64,000 nt of DNA, from the NCBI GenBank assembly GCA_946902985.2, contig OX336390.1, positions 527,514,861 through 527,578,860 on the forward strand, in the 5' to 3' direction. Each line of letters begins with the position of its first letter. Within the stretch, counting starts at the first letter, position 1. A program made the translations under genes and the position numbers. Source of the stretch: Meconema thalassinum. Lineage: Eukaryota > Arthropoda > Insecta > Orthoptera > Tettigoniidae. The notes under the pieces were generated by a model. It ran no database searches. It worked only from the letters and a program-made list of their open reading frames with translations, and was not told the origin of the DNA. Below, piece after piece: positions 21,590 through 33,270 of the stretch.

Positions 21590-21890
21590 GTGGTGAAACG
21601 GCTAGCATTCAGGGCTGTCGTCCCGGAGGTCCGGGTTCAATTTCCGGTTCTGCCAAGAAGTTTTATTCTGGTCTGAGGGCTGGATCGGGGTACACTAAGC
21701 CTCGTGAGGCAAAACTGAGAAGATGTGGGTTCGATTTTCACCCTAGCCATCCAGGAAGTGGTTTTCCGTATTACCCACTTCTACTCCAGGCGAATGCTGG
21801 ATTGGTTCCTCACTTAAGGCCAAGGGCGCCTCCCTCACAATCCTCACCTGAATTACAAATACACACACTTAATACAGCCATCACAATAAC
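21590..21890 (+). mobile_element. tRNA-derived SINE, well-preserved copy
   Basis: tRNA-like head (GGTGAAACGGCTAGC and B box GGGTTCAATTTCC), then CTGGTCTGAGGGCTG, AAGCCTCGTGAGGC, AAAACTGAGAAGATGTGGG, CCAGGAAGTGG, TTAAGGCCA and AATTACAAATACACACAC. Reference copy for the partial relatives at 14900, 16360, 17440, 26905, 58620 and 59045. Confidence 0.8.
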
Positions 21891-22670
21891 ACAGCTTGTC
21901 AGACTAAAATTCGCACTCATCCAAGTAAACTGGGCTAAATGAAACAACAACGTAAGTTCCCAACTCAGTCCTTAGGCTATTTAACGCCTACCTCGCTTAC
22001 CCAGACGCTCTCCATTCTTTGTTTCTTTTTTACATTCTTTTATGTCTTATTTCTAATCTTGGCACCCTCTCCTTCATGGCTAGAACATTCCCTTTTTTAT
22101 TCATCACGCTTGAGATCAAGAAGTTTCTTCTCGTTCTTATTCAGTGGTATGAATTCGTTGATTATAGGCCTATTCTGTTTCGAAAACTGATGTGGTCGTT
22201 ATGGAGGCTAGAACAATGATTGCATGCCCAGGGGAGGTATGACTGAATTTTTCGGATTTTCAAGCAAAAACTTGTTTTTTTGTTTTATTTATATAAAAAT
22301 ACCCTAATTCTTCCTCTTTCAGAAAATCATCTCAGTTTAGTAATTCCGGCTATTTTGAAGCTTGTAGAGGCCATTTAATGTGAGCGCGCATGGCATTTAA
22401 TAGCCCACTACCACGCCCACTTTTCCTGTAATAGCATAATGATAGTTTTCTGTATGTTTTTTTTGTCGATTATTCAAGTATTCCGCGGCGTATGTGTCGT
22501 AGAGGCACACCTGTGCAAGCTGACAGTCGTTTGTTTACTACGTAGTCCATATAACTACGTTATGTCATTTAATAGTTCAATTTTAACTAATTTAGAGAAC
22601 GATTTCTCTCTTCTAAATTGCATTCCATTTTTTTCACACAACTATACTATGATAGTTAATATTATATATA

Positions 22671-24056
22671 TTTGGTGTGTAGGATTTATGAGACAGGTGA
22701 GGTACCCCCTGATTTCAAGAAGAATGTAATCATCCCTATACCAAAGAAAGTGGGAGCTGACAGATGTGAAGATTACCGTACAATCAGCTTGATTACTCAT
22801 GCTTCAAAGATCCTGTCTAGAATAATTTACAAGAGGATTGAAAGCCAGATAGAAACGGAGTTGGGTGAAGACCAGTTTGGTTTCAGGAGAAATGTAGGAA
22901 CAAGGGAAGCTGTACTAAGTCTTAGGCTGATTTTAGAAGGTAGAATAAGGAAAGATAAGAGAACGTTCATGGCTTTTGTAGACTTAGAAAAGGCTTTTGA
23001 TAACGTTGATTGGACTAAATTGTTTGACATTTTGAAATCAATTGGAATAAAGTACAGGGATAGGAGGGTGATATACAATCTGTACAGAAACCAGACAGCA
23101 GTCATTCGAGTTGAAGGACATGAGAGAGAAGCTGGTATTCAGAAAGGTGTAAGGCAAGGCTGCAACTTATCACCCATACTTTTCAATCTTTACATTGAAC
23201 AAGCAATGAAGGAAATTAGAGAAAAATTTAAAGTGGGAGTGAAGATTCAAGGAGAAATAATTTCAACTCTGAGATTTGCTGATGACATCGTCATCTTGGC
23301 CGACAAGCCTGGGGATTTGAATGAGTTTTTGAATGGTATGGACTCCGTCTTACGGAAAGAATTCATGATGAAAATAAATAAATGTAAAACAAAAATACTG
23401 GAATGCAGCCGAAATATATCAGAAACCTCTATGGAGATCAAATTGGCAGGTGAAAAGCTGAAGGAAGTAGGAGACTTCTGTTACTTAGGAAGCAGAATAA
23501 CCAGTGATGGACGAAGCAAAGTGGATATTAAAAGTAGGTTGGCTCAGGCAAAGAAAGCATTTCTACAAAAAAGGAATCTGCTGACATCGAATATAGATTT
23601 AGGTATTAGGAAGTCATTTTTGAAAGCCTTTGTCTGGAGCGTGGCGCTCTATGGAAGTGAAACTTGGACTATTGGTGCAGCAGAAAAGAGGAGAATTGAA
23701 GCATTTGAAATGTGGTGTTACAGGAGAATGATGAAGATCAGATGGGTAGATAGGGTTACAAACAAAGAGGTATTAAGACGAGTGGGAGAGGAGAGATGTT
23801 TCTGGCGACTGCTAATGAAGAGAAGAGATAGGTTGGTAGGACACATACTAAGACACCCAGGAATAGCAAGCTTAGTTATGGAAGGAAGGGTCGAGGACAA
23901 AAACTGTAGGGGTAGACCAAGGTTAGAATATGTTAAACAGATTGCCTCCGATGTAGGGTGTCGGAGCTATGTAGAGATGAAACGATTAGCTCAGGACAGG
24001 GAGGCATGGAGAGCTGCATCAAACCAGTCAAAAGACTGAAGACTCAAACAACAACA
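22671..24056 (+). mobile_element. 5'-truncated LINE, copy 1
   Basis: A non-LTR retrotransposon fragment inside the Mutator-like element. It holds a continuous 455-codon frame (22672-24039) beginning mid-domain at VCRIYETGEVP, so there is no native start. RT blocks: DYRTISLITHASKILSRI, QFGFRRNVGTREA, FVDLEKAFDNVDW, GVRQGCNLSPILF and the catalytic LRFADDIVILAD. The C-terminal region has SETWTIGAAEKRRIEAFEMW, RLVGHILRHPGI and RGRPRLEYVKQIASDVG. The tail GAAGACTCAAACAACAAC ends the element. The same family recurs at 35462-37676, where the endonuclease end is also present. I would place it near RTE-like LINEs but could not test this. Confidence 0.85.
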
Positions 24057-24497
24057 TGTTTGTATTATTTACATTCTGAATTTTGTATTTGTGTTGACTG
24101 TAGTAGTACAAGCATGGCTTCCCTGTTTGTTTATGTTATTGTAATGCAAAAGTAACGTGTGGTTTCAGTACAGCGAATTACATATCCAAACTAGTGATTA
24201 TTCAGTGATGTGTTTCGTCTTATTTCCTTTGTAGTTGTGTAATTTATAGTGTAGAGGTCTTAGTGCGTCGTTTTAGTGTATAGATAAGTAGTGATTATAG
24301 TTTTTAGGTTAGGCCTATAGCAATAGTGATTATTATTATTAGTGAGAAACCATGGAAATTCAAAAGAGTCCTAGGTGTAGCTATAGACCAGTGAAATAAC
24401 GTCCCTCAAAGAAAACAAGGCTGCCAAATTAGCTATAGCTAAAAGAAAGAGTCAGAAACCAGGACAAGAAGTCAGTTCAGTTAGGCCTAATGAAGAA

Positions 24498-26216
24498 GTG
24501 AATAACGTTTCTAGTAGCTCACTAGATGCAGATATGTCTGCATCTGAGAGGAAAATAAATTTATTTTCTGTTTCTGCCAGTGCAGAACAAAGTGTTGGGT
24601 CTGTGATCTATACCTTGGTGCATAAGGATGTTTGGCAAGAACTAGTGAAGGAGCTACTGTGTGGTGAGTGTAAGGACAAATCTATTTTTATTGAATTTAG
24701 GGAAACTCATGGGTTCTCCTCTAAAATTATAATTAAATGCAGAACATGTGGTTATGTTTCTGCTAACACCTACACTTCACCAAGAATTAAAGATGATAAT
24801 TCTCAAAGACCTGGTTTCCATGTGAACAATGCTATGGTTGAGACATTTAGTAGTTTAGGTAAAGGCCAGCGTGGGCTGGAGACATTTTCTATAGGTATGG
24901 GTATGAACACTTTAGGTCGAAGGCCTTTTGCAAAACACCTTAGAATTCTCATAGATGAGGGAAAATTAATGAGAAGAGAAGTACTTTCTATGGCTGCACA
25001 AGTAGTACACAATGCTCATGGGGCTAGTGATGAACAGACCATTGACATAGGTGTTTCATATGATGCAACATGGCAGAAACGTGGCCATACATCGAATTAT
25101 GGTGCAGGATTCGTAATTGACATTCTGACTGGAGTTGTGTTAGACTACCATGTTCTGTCAAAGTATTGCCATCAGTGTGTTATTGCAGAAAGGGACCTGG
25201 GAAAAAATAGTGCAGAATATAATATTTGGTGGGAGGGTCATAAGAGCTCAGATGAATGCCAGAAAAATTATGATGGGTCCTCCAATGCAATGGAAAAAGA
25301 CATTGGAGAGATCCTGTGGAAGATATCCATTGACAATGGTTTTCGATACACATCGGTGTTGTCAGATGGGGATGCCAAGACCTACGCCCACTTGAATGAG
25401 ATTGAGGTGTACGGTCCAGAACAAAGGATTGAGAAAGAAGAATGCATAAACCATATTTCTAAGCGACTTGGTACTGCTCTTCGTAACACTGTAAAGGAAT
25501 GGAGGGCGAAGGGTGTGACACTGGGTGGGCGTAAAGAGGGCAACTTGAAAGACAGCACTATAACTAAATTGACCCATTATTATAGGCATGCCATTGTCAA
25601 TAATATTCCAGATGTAGGAAAAATGAAGAGGGCAGTTTTTGCAACTCTTAGACACTGTATGTCAACTGACCGCAAGCCTCAGCATTTGACTTGTCCTAAG
25701 GGTATCAACTCCTGGTGCTTCTATAACCGACAACAGGCAGAAGGAAAACCAAATGATAGCCACAGTAGAATGAGTTGCAAGCTGAATCCTTCTGTTGTTG
25801 AGAAGATAGCACCTGTGTATCTGAGACTAGCATCAGATCAGATATTGCAGCGTTGTACAGCGGGGAAGACTCAGAATGCTAACGAGTCCCTCCATAATGT
25901 AGTGTGGAGTAAATGCCCTAAGGAGATATTTTTTTCCAAGACAAAACTGGAACTTGGTATCCTCAGGGCTGTCTCAGAATTCAATATGGGGCACTACAAA
26001 ACTCTGGAAACCCTTCATTCCATCAGAAATTCGACCATCCCTATAAAGTCAAGTTCTCTATGCAAACTACAAGATGTTAGACGTGTTACTCAGGCACAAA
26101 AGAGGGGCTGTGATCGGGAGAAAATGACTAGGAGGCATGTAAAATGGCAGAAGATATCTAAGGAAGAAAGAACGAGGAGATGTGAAGGGGAAACATATGG
26201 GGCAGGGCAGTTTTGA
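24498..26216 (+). CDS. Mutator-like transposase
   Basis: A 572-codon open frame whose first codon is GTG; the first in-frame ATG is at 24534. An ATG at 24352 begins a short conserved-looking peptide in another frame, so the native N-terminus may have been shifted. A CGEC...CRTCGY zinc-ribbon-like pattern spans residues about 53-82. A DDE-type core follows: SYDATWQKRGH near residue 189, VLSDGDAKTY near 288 and NANESLHNVVW near 462. A conserved HISKRLGTALRN segment lies between the last two. This order matches the Mutator-like transposases widespread in insects. It would cut and paste the element at the 22231/26760 ends. The core is unbroken, so it may have been active recently. Confidence 0.85.
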   Translation: MNNVSSSSLDADMSASERKINLFSVSASAEQSVGSVIYTLVHKDVWQELVKELLCGECKDKSIFIEFRETHGFSSKIIIKCRTCGYVSANTYTSPRIKDDNSQRPGFHVNNAMVETFSSLGKGQRGLETFSIGMGMNTLGRRPFAKHLRILIDEGKLMRREVLSMAAQVVHNAHGASDEQTIDIGVSYDATWQKRGHTSNYGAGFVIDILTGVVLDYHVLSKYCHQCVIAERDLGKNSAEYNIWWEGHKSSDECQKNYDGSSNAMEKDIGEILWKISIDNGFRYTSVLSDGDAKTYAHLNEIEVYGPEQRIEKEECINHISKRLGTALRNTVKEWRAKGVTLGGRKEGNLKDSTITKLTHYYRHAIVNNIPDVGKMKRAVFATLRHCMSTDRKPQHLTCPKGINSWCFYNRQQAEGKPNDSHSRMSCKLNPSVVEKIAPVYLRLASDQILQRCTAGKTQNANESLHNVVWSKCPKEIFFSKTKLELGILRAVSEFNMGHYKTLETLHSIRNSTIPIKSSSLCKLQDVRRVTQAQKRGCDREKMTRRHVKWQKISKEERTRRCEGETYGAGQF

Positions 26217-26904
26217 GTGAGTAAATATTAACTAGCCTTTTTCTCGCATTGCTCTTTTCCAATGTTTTTCTGTGTACAAAATGCTCCTTGCGATGCAATT
26301 CCTTTCAGATGTTGTTGAAACTTGGTAAAGTAGTTGCAAAAGGTACACTAATGTAAACTTGTTTCTGGTTTTGAACTTCTCTGAGTTTTAGTATGAATTT
26401 TGATAGATAACTTAAAACTATTAATGCTGAAATTTTAAAAATATATAAAATGAAAGTTTAAACTTTTCTGGAAAGAACAGTATTCATCTAACACAAAAAC
26501 CCAAAGCAATTATTGTTTCTATACATCATAACAACATTTTAAAAAAAAATCAGCTTGGTCGAACAAAAACTTTGTCGCAAGGGACTTTTTTTATATGACC
26601 ACTTTTTGAATACAAAAAAGTGCAATATCTCAAAAACTAACAAAGCTATTTAATTACAAATTAGAACATTAGATGCCAGCAACTGTTTATGCAAGTGGTT
26701 TAAATTTGGTAATGATATGATAAAAACTGTGGAAGTTGAAAAACTCAGTTATACCTCCCCTTTAACTTTTGATCTGTTTGTGCCTACTTGTTTGGGATAG
26801 GTCAGTGTGTTATTCTCTGTGTACAATCACCGCTTAGGGACAGGTGAACTATATTTTCCGCCCCTTAAAACTACATTTACACAATGACCCATATCTTTAA
26901 ACTC

Positions 26905-27420
26905 GGGAGATAGGTGACTTTGTCCCGGGTTCTATTCCCGGTTCTGCCGAGAAATTTAAATCTGGCCTTAAGACTGAAATGGGTTTCAATCAGCCTCATG
27001 GGGTAAAACTGAGAAGAGTTAAGTTCGATTATCACCCGAGAGTTTTTTCTCTCCTGCTCTTGGGGGCGTGGTGGCGCAGCGGTCAAGTTGTATGCCTCTC
27101 ACCAAGGTGGACCGGGTTCGATTCCCGGTCAATGCATGTGAGATTTTCGAAGTGAAATGCCATGTCCCGTGGTTCGGATTCCACGTAAAGCGGAGGTCCC
27201 GTGGCTTATGATCGCGAGATTAATGGTCACGTTAAACTACAAGCTTCCTTCCTTCCTTTTTTTCTCTCCTGCTCCGAGCAAATGTCAGGACGGTATACTT
27301 AGACCACGGCTGCTTCCTTCTGAATCTTACATTTGTACAAGATGCAAATACACGTGTACAAACACGACAATAACAGAGCTTATCCCAAGTAAACGGGCTG
27401 TTGGCCACAATGCCTTAAGT
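26905..27420 (+). mobile_element. SINE split by another SINE
   Basis: The CTGAGGGCTG-related SINE (GGGTTCTATTCCCGGTTCTG, CAGCCTCATGGGGTAAAACT) runs 26905-27059 and resumes at 27275 (CGAGCAAATGTCAGGAC onward). The interruption is the SINE at 27060-27257. Confidence 0.75.
27060..27257 (+). mobile_element. tRNA-derived SINE with 17-bp duplication
   Basis: Head GGCGTGGTGGCGCAGCGGTC and B box GGGTTCGATTCCCGG, then GTCCCGTGGCTTATGATCGC. The 17-bp duplication TTTTTTCTCTCCTGCTC lies at 27043-27059 and 27258-27274. A minus-strand relative lies at 54175-54310. Confidence 0.85.
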
Positions 27421-28552
27421 TCCTACATGAAACAACAGCAGGCTAATGCGAATTCCACAGTCTCCTAAAGAAATGTTTACGAGAGTTCCCCTTTTCAACT
27501 TCTGGAAGATACTGGAATTATGTCTTTCTAACCCCATTATTGTGCCCAGAACATTTTTGTTTGTGATTTTGGTAATTTTTGAGAAAATTGACTGTTAGGA
27601 TGAAGATGTCCAAATTTCCATGTTGCGAAAACGCAACACAGGGCAGATCCAGAACCTCAATGAAATACAAGTAGGAAAGAAAAACCCCTTATCGTTTACA
27701 TGCTACCTACTCACTGTTATTAAAAATTACATGTTCTGAGAAATTGATTGGAAATAACTGTATGAAGATGTCTCACATAATGCAAATTGTATATTCACGT
27801 ATCTCTACAGTCTCCGATTCTTGGATGTAACGGGTAATCTCGAGAACAACTGATGGATTTTGATGCGGTTTTCACCATTCTGTAAAGGATTTCTCGAGGA
27901 AGGTTTCTATAGAAAGACATGCATTTACGACCAAAGGAAGCCAAGCAGTAACGATTGCAGTGAATCGAGTCCAAGAAAAACCTGCCATCTGTGCGCCATT
28001 TAAGCTTACGCTGGGTAAACCGTCAAAAATATCTGTAGGCTATAATATGAGTGTAAGAATTGATCAGCATGAAACGTCGTACAAAAAAAATGTCCGCGAC
28101 AGCATATCTCTATCTTTAAATAGCCTACAATGTCCACTATAAGTGTTTTTACGTTTTCATTTCTTCCAACAATCTCCATTCAGTGGAAATTTAAATTACT
28201 AGCTTCGGAGCGAGCGTGCCTATCACCCCAGCTTCGGCCAGCATAAAACTATCAGGTTGTGTCGAGTTAAGACTTCAGAGAAGAGTATATGTGTTTGAAG
28301 TTTCGCTGTTCACCGTGGCTTTTCTGAATTGCGTCTGGGACCTGCCGTCCGTGCGCCTTTTAAGCTTACGGTGGGTAAACCGTTAAAGATACCGGGCGAA
28401 GCCGGGGTGGGTTGCTACGAGTAGTATAAATATTAACATTATACTAGTAAATAAATGGTTGAAGTGAATGTCATTTTACCTTCCCTTCTGAAAGTGAAAT
28501 CCGCTGAAACATTTGTTTTGAAGAGCTACCCTATATTTCACACATAAGTTTA
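27421..28552. repeat. Noncoding with a 53-bp direct repeat
   Basis: A block starting CCTGCC(A/G)TC(T/C)GTGCGCC and including TAAGCTTACG(C/G)TGGGTAAAC is present at 27981-28033 and 28341-28393, with about eight differences. A GC-rich hairpin-like CCGGGCGAAGCCGG follows the second copy at 28396. This may mark an undetermined element end. No gene recognised. Confidence 0.55.
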
Positions 28553-29431
28553 TACAGGGTGTTTCAGAAATAATTTGACAAACTTCGGGGATGGGTTCCT
28601 GACACTGACATGGTCATATGACCATGTGTCTCGGCCCCTTTGTTGTCCCGGGAGGGAGTGGTCAACACATGGGTATTGGCTACTCATCAGGTACGTTTGA
28701 TTCCAACCGCTCAACGGCATTGCGTTATGCACGGATAGAGAGGCTTTGTCTATTTGGTCTGTATCGTACCGCTAGATGACGACGTGTGACCGTGGAGATG
28801 TGTGTACATAGTCATGTGGCATTAGTCTGTCTTCACCGTCTTCATCTTCCAGGACAGATGGTTGGGCAGAGGAGGACCCGTTCCATTGCCTGCACGGTCG
28901 CCAGACATCAATCCGTTAGACTTTTATCTGTGGAGGCACCTGAAACAATTGGTGTATGCCGTAGCCATCCCGGATGTGGAAAATCTTCATCGACGTATCC
29001 TGGATGCCTGCGACACCATTCGATACCAGTCCGGAGTCTTTGAACGGGTCCAGCAGTCCATGATGCGACGTGTTCATGCATGTCTCGACGCAAGAGGAGG
29101 ACATTTCGAGCACTAATTGTGAGCTGTGTGTAGTGAAGTGTTATCAGTGTACCAATGTGTTCAGTCCCTCCCAGGAAAACAAAGGATTCTGGGACACCTC
29201 TGCATATGACAGTTTTTCCTCCTGTCGGTGTCAAGAAGCTTTTTGATATTAGTTCATGTGTTAAACACTTCCAAACAGGCTGTCAATTAATGTGACACTT
29301 TACAATGTTCTTTCGTTAATAAATCGAAAATGAAAGATTTTGGGACATATGTGTGTATGAACTTTTTTTCTTGTTTAGTTGTAAGGAACCAATCCCCAAA
29401 GTTTGTAAAAGTATTTCTGAAACACCATGTA
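28553..29431 (+). mobile_element. Mariner/Tc1-like element, internally deleted
   Basis: Inverted ends TACAGGGTGTTTCAGAAATA (28553 on) and TACATGGTGTTTCAGAAATA (minus strand from 29431) continue imperfectly for about 40 bp. Flanking TA is consistent with a mariner target. At 879 bp it is shorter than a complete element, and it holds only a transposase remnant. Confidence 0.85.
28862..29116 (+). pseudogene. Mariner-like transposase, C-terminal remnant
   Basis: The only preserved part of the transposase. RSPDINPLDFYLWRHLKQLVY holds the last catalytic aspartate of the mariner DDD/DDE core, followed by a C-terminal block ending CLDARGGHFEH and a stop. The earlier catalytic aspartates and DNA-binding domain are gone. 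Confidence 0.8.
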
Positions 29432-30155
29432 GTTAACTTGGTAAATAGCTCACCACGTTTCAGGGAAGTGTCTGATGTCAAAACGAAGCTCAGGTGACAC
29501 TCTAGCACCTGTTTTGGAGTAACAACTGAACCATGACTCGCTTTGGGTGTCCATGCTTGTGCAGTAAAGTCATTGTTGTGCAACATCGAAATTCTAGGAG
29601 TATCATTGCACTAATTCTAGTAGATTTAGTTGAAATCCTGTGCATAATCCAGGCTTTTTATGGTTCGACACATCGATACTCTTACGATATATTGGCCACT
29701 ACCACTTCTTTGAGCGTATGTTTGCTATGTAAGTACTAAACCTTTTGGACCATCCTGTCAGTTCTATCGAATTTCTCGTCGTACGGTCTTGCAAGGAAAG
29801 GCTGAAAAATCGCGATGTCCCTATTTCCAATGAAAGAATATCTGATTTTTGTAACTACTGGGTCAACACCACCCCAGTTGTACCCCAAAGTCACAGCAGA
29901 TTTGTCTTTCCAGCAGTCACATCTCATGTCAAACATTCCCCATAATTTATTCTTGATAACAGAATATCTTTTAGAGGACGCTTGCCAGTTCTGTTACTTA
30001 TAGCTCATATAATACCTTTGGTTAGGTTTGTGAATGCCTTTACTACTTATAGGCTGCTGAAGTACTGTATTAATCACGAAACACATGATGAGGAAGTAAA
30101 TTTCTTGCTTTGTACCTGGGTGCCATGAATTTCAGAAGTACACAACCACCTAAAC
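29432..30155. other. Noncoding, nothing recognised
   Basis: No coding domain or repeat boundary identified between the mariner remnant and the next SINE fragment. Confidence 0.4.
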
Positions 30156-30159
30156 TGAA

Positions 30160-30275
30160 CTTTCTGTACTGGCAGTTAAAAATACCCTTCGGGGAATAAT
30201 TCCGGTACCCCGACGTCTCTAAAAGCCACAGCAGTTAAAAGGGGCGTAAAACCAATAACATTATTATGAACTTTT
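30160..30275 (+). mobile_element. 5'-truncated SINE fragment
   Basis: Carries the 3' half of the SINE seen whole at 62654: CCCTTCGGGG, ATTCCGGTACCCCGACGTCT, AAAAGCCACAGCAGTTAAAA, CGTAAAACCAATAACATTAT. Confidence 0.8.
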
Positions 30276-30819
30276 CTTTGTAACCGTTATTGGCTCGTAT
30301 GCTCCTTGATAAACATCATAACCCATCAGATATCCCAGAAGTTGATTGCAGAACCAAACTTTATGAACAAAGCGAATAATTTTTAGCCATTCATCATATG
30401 AAACAAGTAGTTTCGTGAAGAACTAAAGCCTATTTTCATATATCCTACTTATGTTAATTGCCTCTATCCCCCAGGGGCTCACATCTAGTGGGACGTGGGT
30501 TGGCGACCACGGGACCCCAGCTGAGTCCGGCATTGCTTCCACTTACTTGTGCCGGGCTCCTCTCCGTCTTCTTTCCTATCGACCTCCCTTGGTCAACTTT
30601 TGTTCTTTTCCGACCCCGACGGTATTAGGGTGTCCGAGGCCTAGGGAGTCTTTCACTTTCCTGCCTCAATTGGCCCTTGTCTCATCTTTCTTGATCCCCC
30701 CTTCTTCGAGGGGTCGGACCTCTTGTTTTCTTTTCATTATATTTCCTTTTCTCTTTAAGATTTCCGCACTGTTTTTGTTAATTGGACCCTCGTGTATCTA
30801 AATTCCATTTAGCGTTTTT

Positions 30820-32224
30820 AGCCTACTTTTCACATTTTGCTAAAATGAGGAAAAAGTAGACTTATGAGATCGGGCAAATGTCTGTCTGTCTGTCTGTCCT
30901 TCTGTCTGTCTGTCTGGCTGTGTGTGTGTCCCCCCCCCTCTATCAACTCCTAAACGGCTGCAGCAATCGAAACAAAATTTGGTAGGAGTAAAGATCTATA
31001 CCTGAATATCTCACGGCCATATTTGAAAATGATGTCAGTGCTACCAACTGCTAAAAAATCGCAATTGAAATTTGAGCTCCATGTTGGATATCTTGGAAAG
31101 TATGAATGGGAGCTATTTCAAAATTGGCACACGTACAGATCATAATATTTCAGTTTAATTTCCAGGAGGCCAAACATGGCAGTGTTGCCAAAATGATTAT
31201 AAGCCTCCTGATAGGTCCAATTTTAAATGCATATAACTTCTACACTATCAAGTGGAATTCAACCAAATTTCGTATGTTGTATGTGTACATAACCAGATAT
31301 GACTGAGCGTATTCTTAAGACCTACCAGGGCTGCCAACTGTTAATAAATGCTCCTAATTTATTTTATCCAAATACCAATATATCAGAAAGTATGCAAGCC
31401 GACAGCTTTAAACTATGCACACGTATAGTACCTGACATTCTATATTAATTTGGAGTAACTTATATACGTCAGTGCTACCAACATGATTCTAAGCCTGCTG
31501 ACAGGTCCAACTTTAAATACATGTAACTTCCATACTATCATTTGGATTTCAACCAAATTTCGTATGTGCTATGTGTACCATAACAGATATGACTATGCGT
31601 ATTCTAAGGAGCAAACAGGGCTGCCAACTGTTAATATGTGCTGTCCCTATTTTTTTACCCTAATATCAATATATCAGAAAGTATGCAAGCCAATAGCTCT
31701 AAACTTCGCACACGTATAGTACCTGGCATTCTAGACGAATTTGGAGTAACTAATATACGTCAATGCTGCCAACATGATTCTAAGCCTGCTGATAGGTCCA
31801 ATTTTAAAATGCATGTAACTTCTGTACTAACTAATGGATTTCATTCAAAATTGGCACAACAATAGATCATATTATTTCAGATTATTTCTGACCAATACAT
31901 GCATGACATTGTTGCCAACATGATTTTACGCGCGCTGTTAGATCCAATGTTTAACTGCATGTAACGTCCATGCTATCCAGTGGACTTCAACCAAATTTTG
32001 TATTTAGTACCGTAAGAGACGGAACTAAGATTATATTCAGTCATCAGGGCTGCCAACTGTAGTGCTCTATTAGGATACATTATGCCAGGTATACAGTATT
32101 TCGAACTAATTGGAAATTTCGATATTAGCAACTTAATTTCGTCATTATTCTAGATAGGTTCATATTCTGTAGAATAATCATTGGCATGAAAAGTAGGCTG
32201 TATAGTTCTTCACGGAACTTCTTG
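30820..32224 (+). mobile_element. Helentron-like element A
   Basis: A 1.4-kb nonautonomous element. The 5' end AGCCTACTTTTCA (30820-30832) has its exact inverse at 32187-32199. Five bases later comes the hairpin AGTTC-TTCACG-GAACT (32204-32219), and the element ends near TCTTG before a T run. After the 5' end come CTTATGAGATC and a (GTCT) microsatellite at 30885. The centre holds diverged tandem units of about 290 bp (AACCAAATTTCGTATGT at 31261 and 31551; GGGCTGCCAACTGTTAATA recurs). It sits just before the tandem array of composite copy 2, a position occupied by continuous sequence in copies 3 and 4. Confidence 0.75.
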
Positions 32225-32239
32225 TTTTTCATGTACACT

Positions 32240-33270
32240 CCATTTTGTAGGTGTTTACAATATACGTTGCATTTTTAAGCCTTTTCGATCTAAATTGCAT
32301 TTTGTAAGGATTGACAATCTAAATTGCTTTTTAGTAAGTCTTTCAATATTGGGGTGGAACTTCAGTGAGTATTTGAATTTCAATTGCATTTTGAATTTTC
32401 AACCTAAACCTCTTTTTGCAAGTATTTTCAATCTAAATTGCATTTTGTAGGGTGCGCATTTTGCAAGTATTTTGATTCTCAATTGCATTTTGTGGGTAGT
32501 TTGAATCTAAATTACATTTTGTAAGTATTTTCAATCTAAATTGCATTTTGTAAGTATTGTCGATCCAATTGAGTACTGTCCGTCCACCAACTTAAGGTCC
32601 GTGGCAGGAATGCAACGACTCAGCTGGAGACAGCTGGCCTCTGCGCTAATGACAACAGTGCCAACCTACTACTGACCCGTACGATTTCACAATTTAATCT
32701 AAACTAAAGTAGCAGTGAGTAACCATTGCGTGAATAACATCGGTGCTGAGTTGGCAATACCTGCGGTGGCACGTCCACTCAATCAACGCAGCTGGAATGT
32801 CTCTCCTCTCCCCTTCAGCCCCCTAAGACCATGAGCTGGTGGACAGACGGTAGTTTGAATCTACCATACATTTTGTAAGCATTTTCAATTTCAATTGCAT
32901 TTTGTAAGTATTTTGAATATCAATTGCACTTTGTGATTATTTGGAATCTGAAATGCGCATTTTTCAATCTAAATTGCATTGTGTATTTTCAATTTCAATT
33001 ACATTTTTTAAGTATTTTGAACCTCAATTGCATTTTGTACGTATTTTCAATCTCATTTGCATTTTGTAAGTATTTTGAATTTCAGTTGCATTTTGTATGT
33101 ATTTCGACTGTACATTGCATTTTGTACGTATTTTGAACTTAACCTACATGTTGTGCGTATTTTTAAATCTATTCCTTTTGTGAGTATTTTTGTTCTAAAT
33201 TCCCTTTTGTAAGTATTACCGCTCTCCATTTTGTGAGTAGTTTCAATCTGAGTTCCTTTTTGTAAGTATT
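32240..33270 (+). repeat. Central tandem array of composite copy 2
   Basis: Units of about 29 bp with core ATTTTGTAAGTATTTT. Several distinctive variants (GATTGACAATCTAAATTGC, then TTTTTAGTAAGTCTTTCAA) occur in the same order as in copies 3 and 4. Confidence 0.85.
32572..32853. mobile_element. Small MITE inside the array of copy 2
   Basis: The array in copies 3 and 4 reads straight through at this position. Here about 280 bp intervene, with inverted ends sharing GTCCACCA (left ACTGTCCGTCCACCAACTTA; right, minus strand, CCGTCTGTCCACCAGCTCAT). Exact limits and target duplication are unclear. Confidence 0.55.

Larger units (their letters stand above)
22231..26760 (+). mobile_element. Mutator-like (Phantom-type) DNA transposon
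   Basis: A 4.5-kb element with inverted ends GGGGAGGTATGACTGAATTT (22231 on) and, on the minus strand from 26760, GGGGAGGTATAACTGAGTTT (two differences). It carries one long transposase ORF (24498-26216). A 5'-truncated LINE lies in its 5' part (22671-24056). No matching target duplication was found in the flanks, so the outer limits are set by the inverted ends only. Confidence 0.8.
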
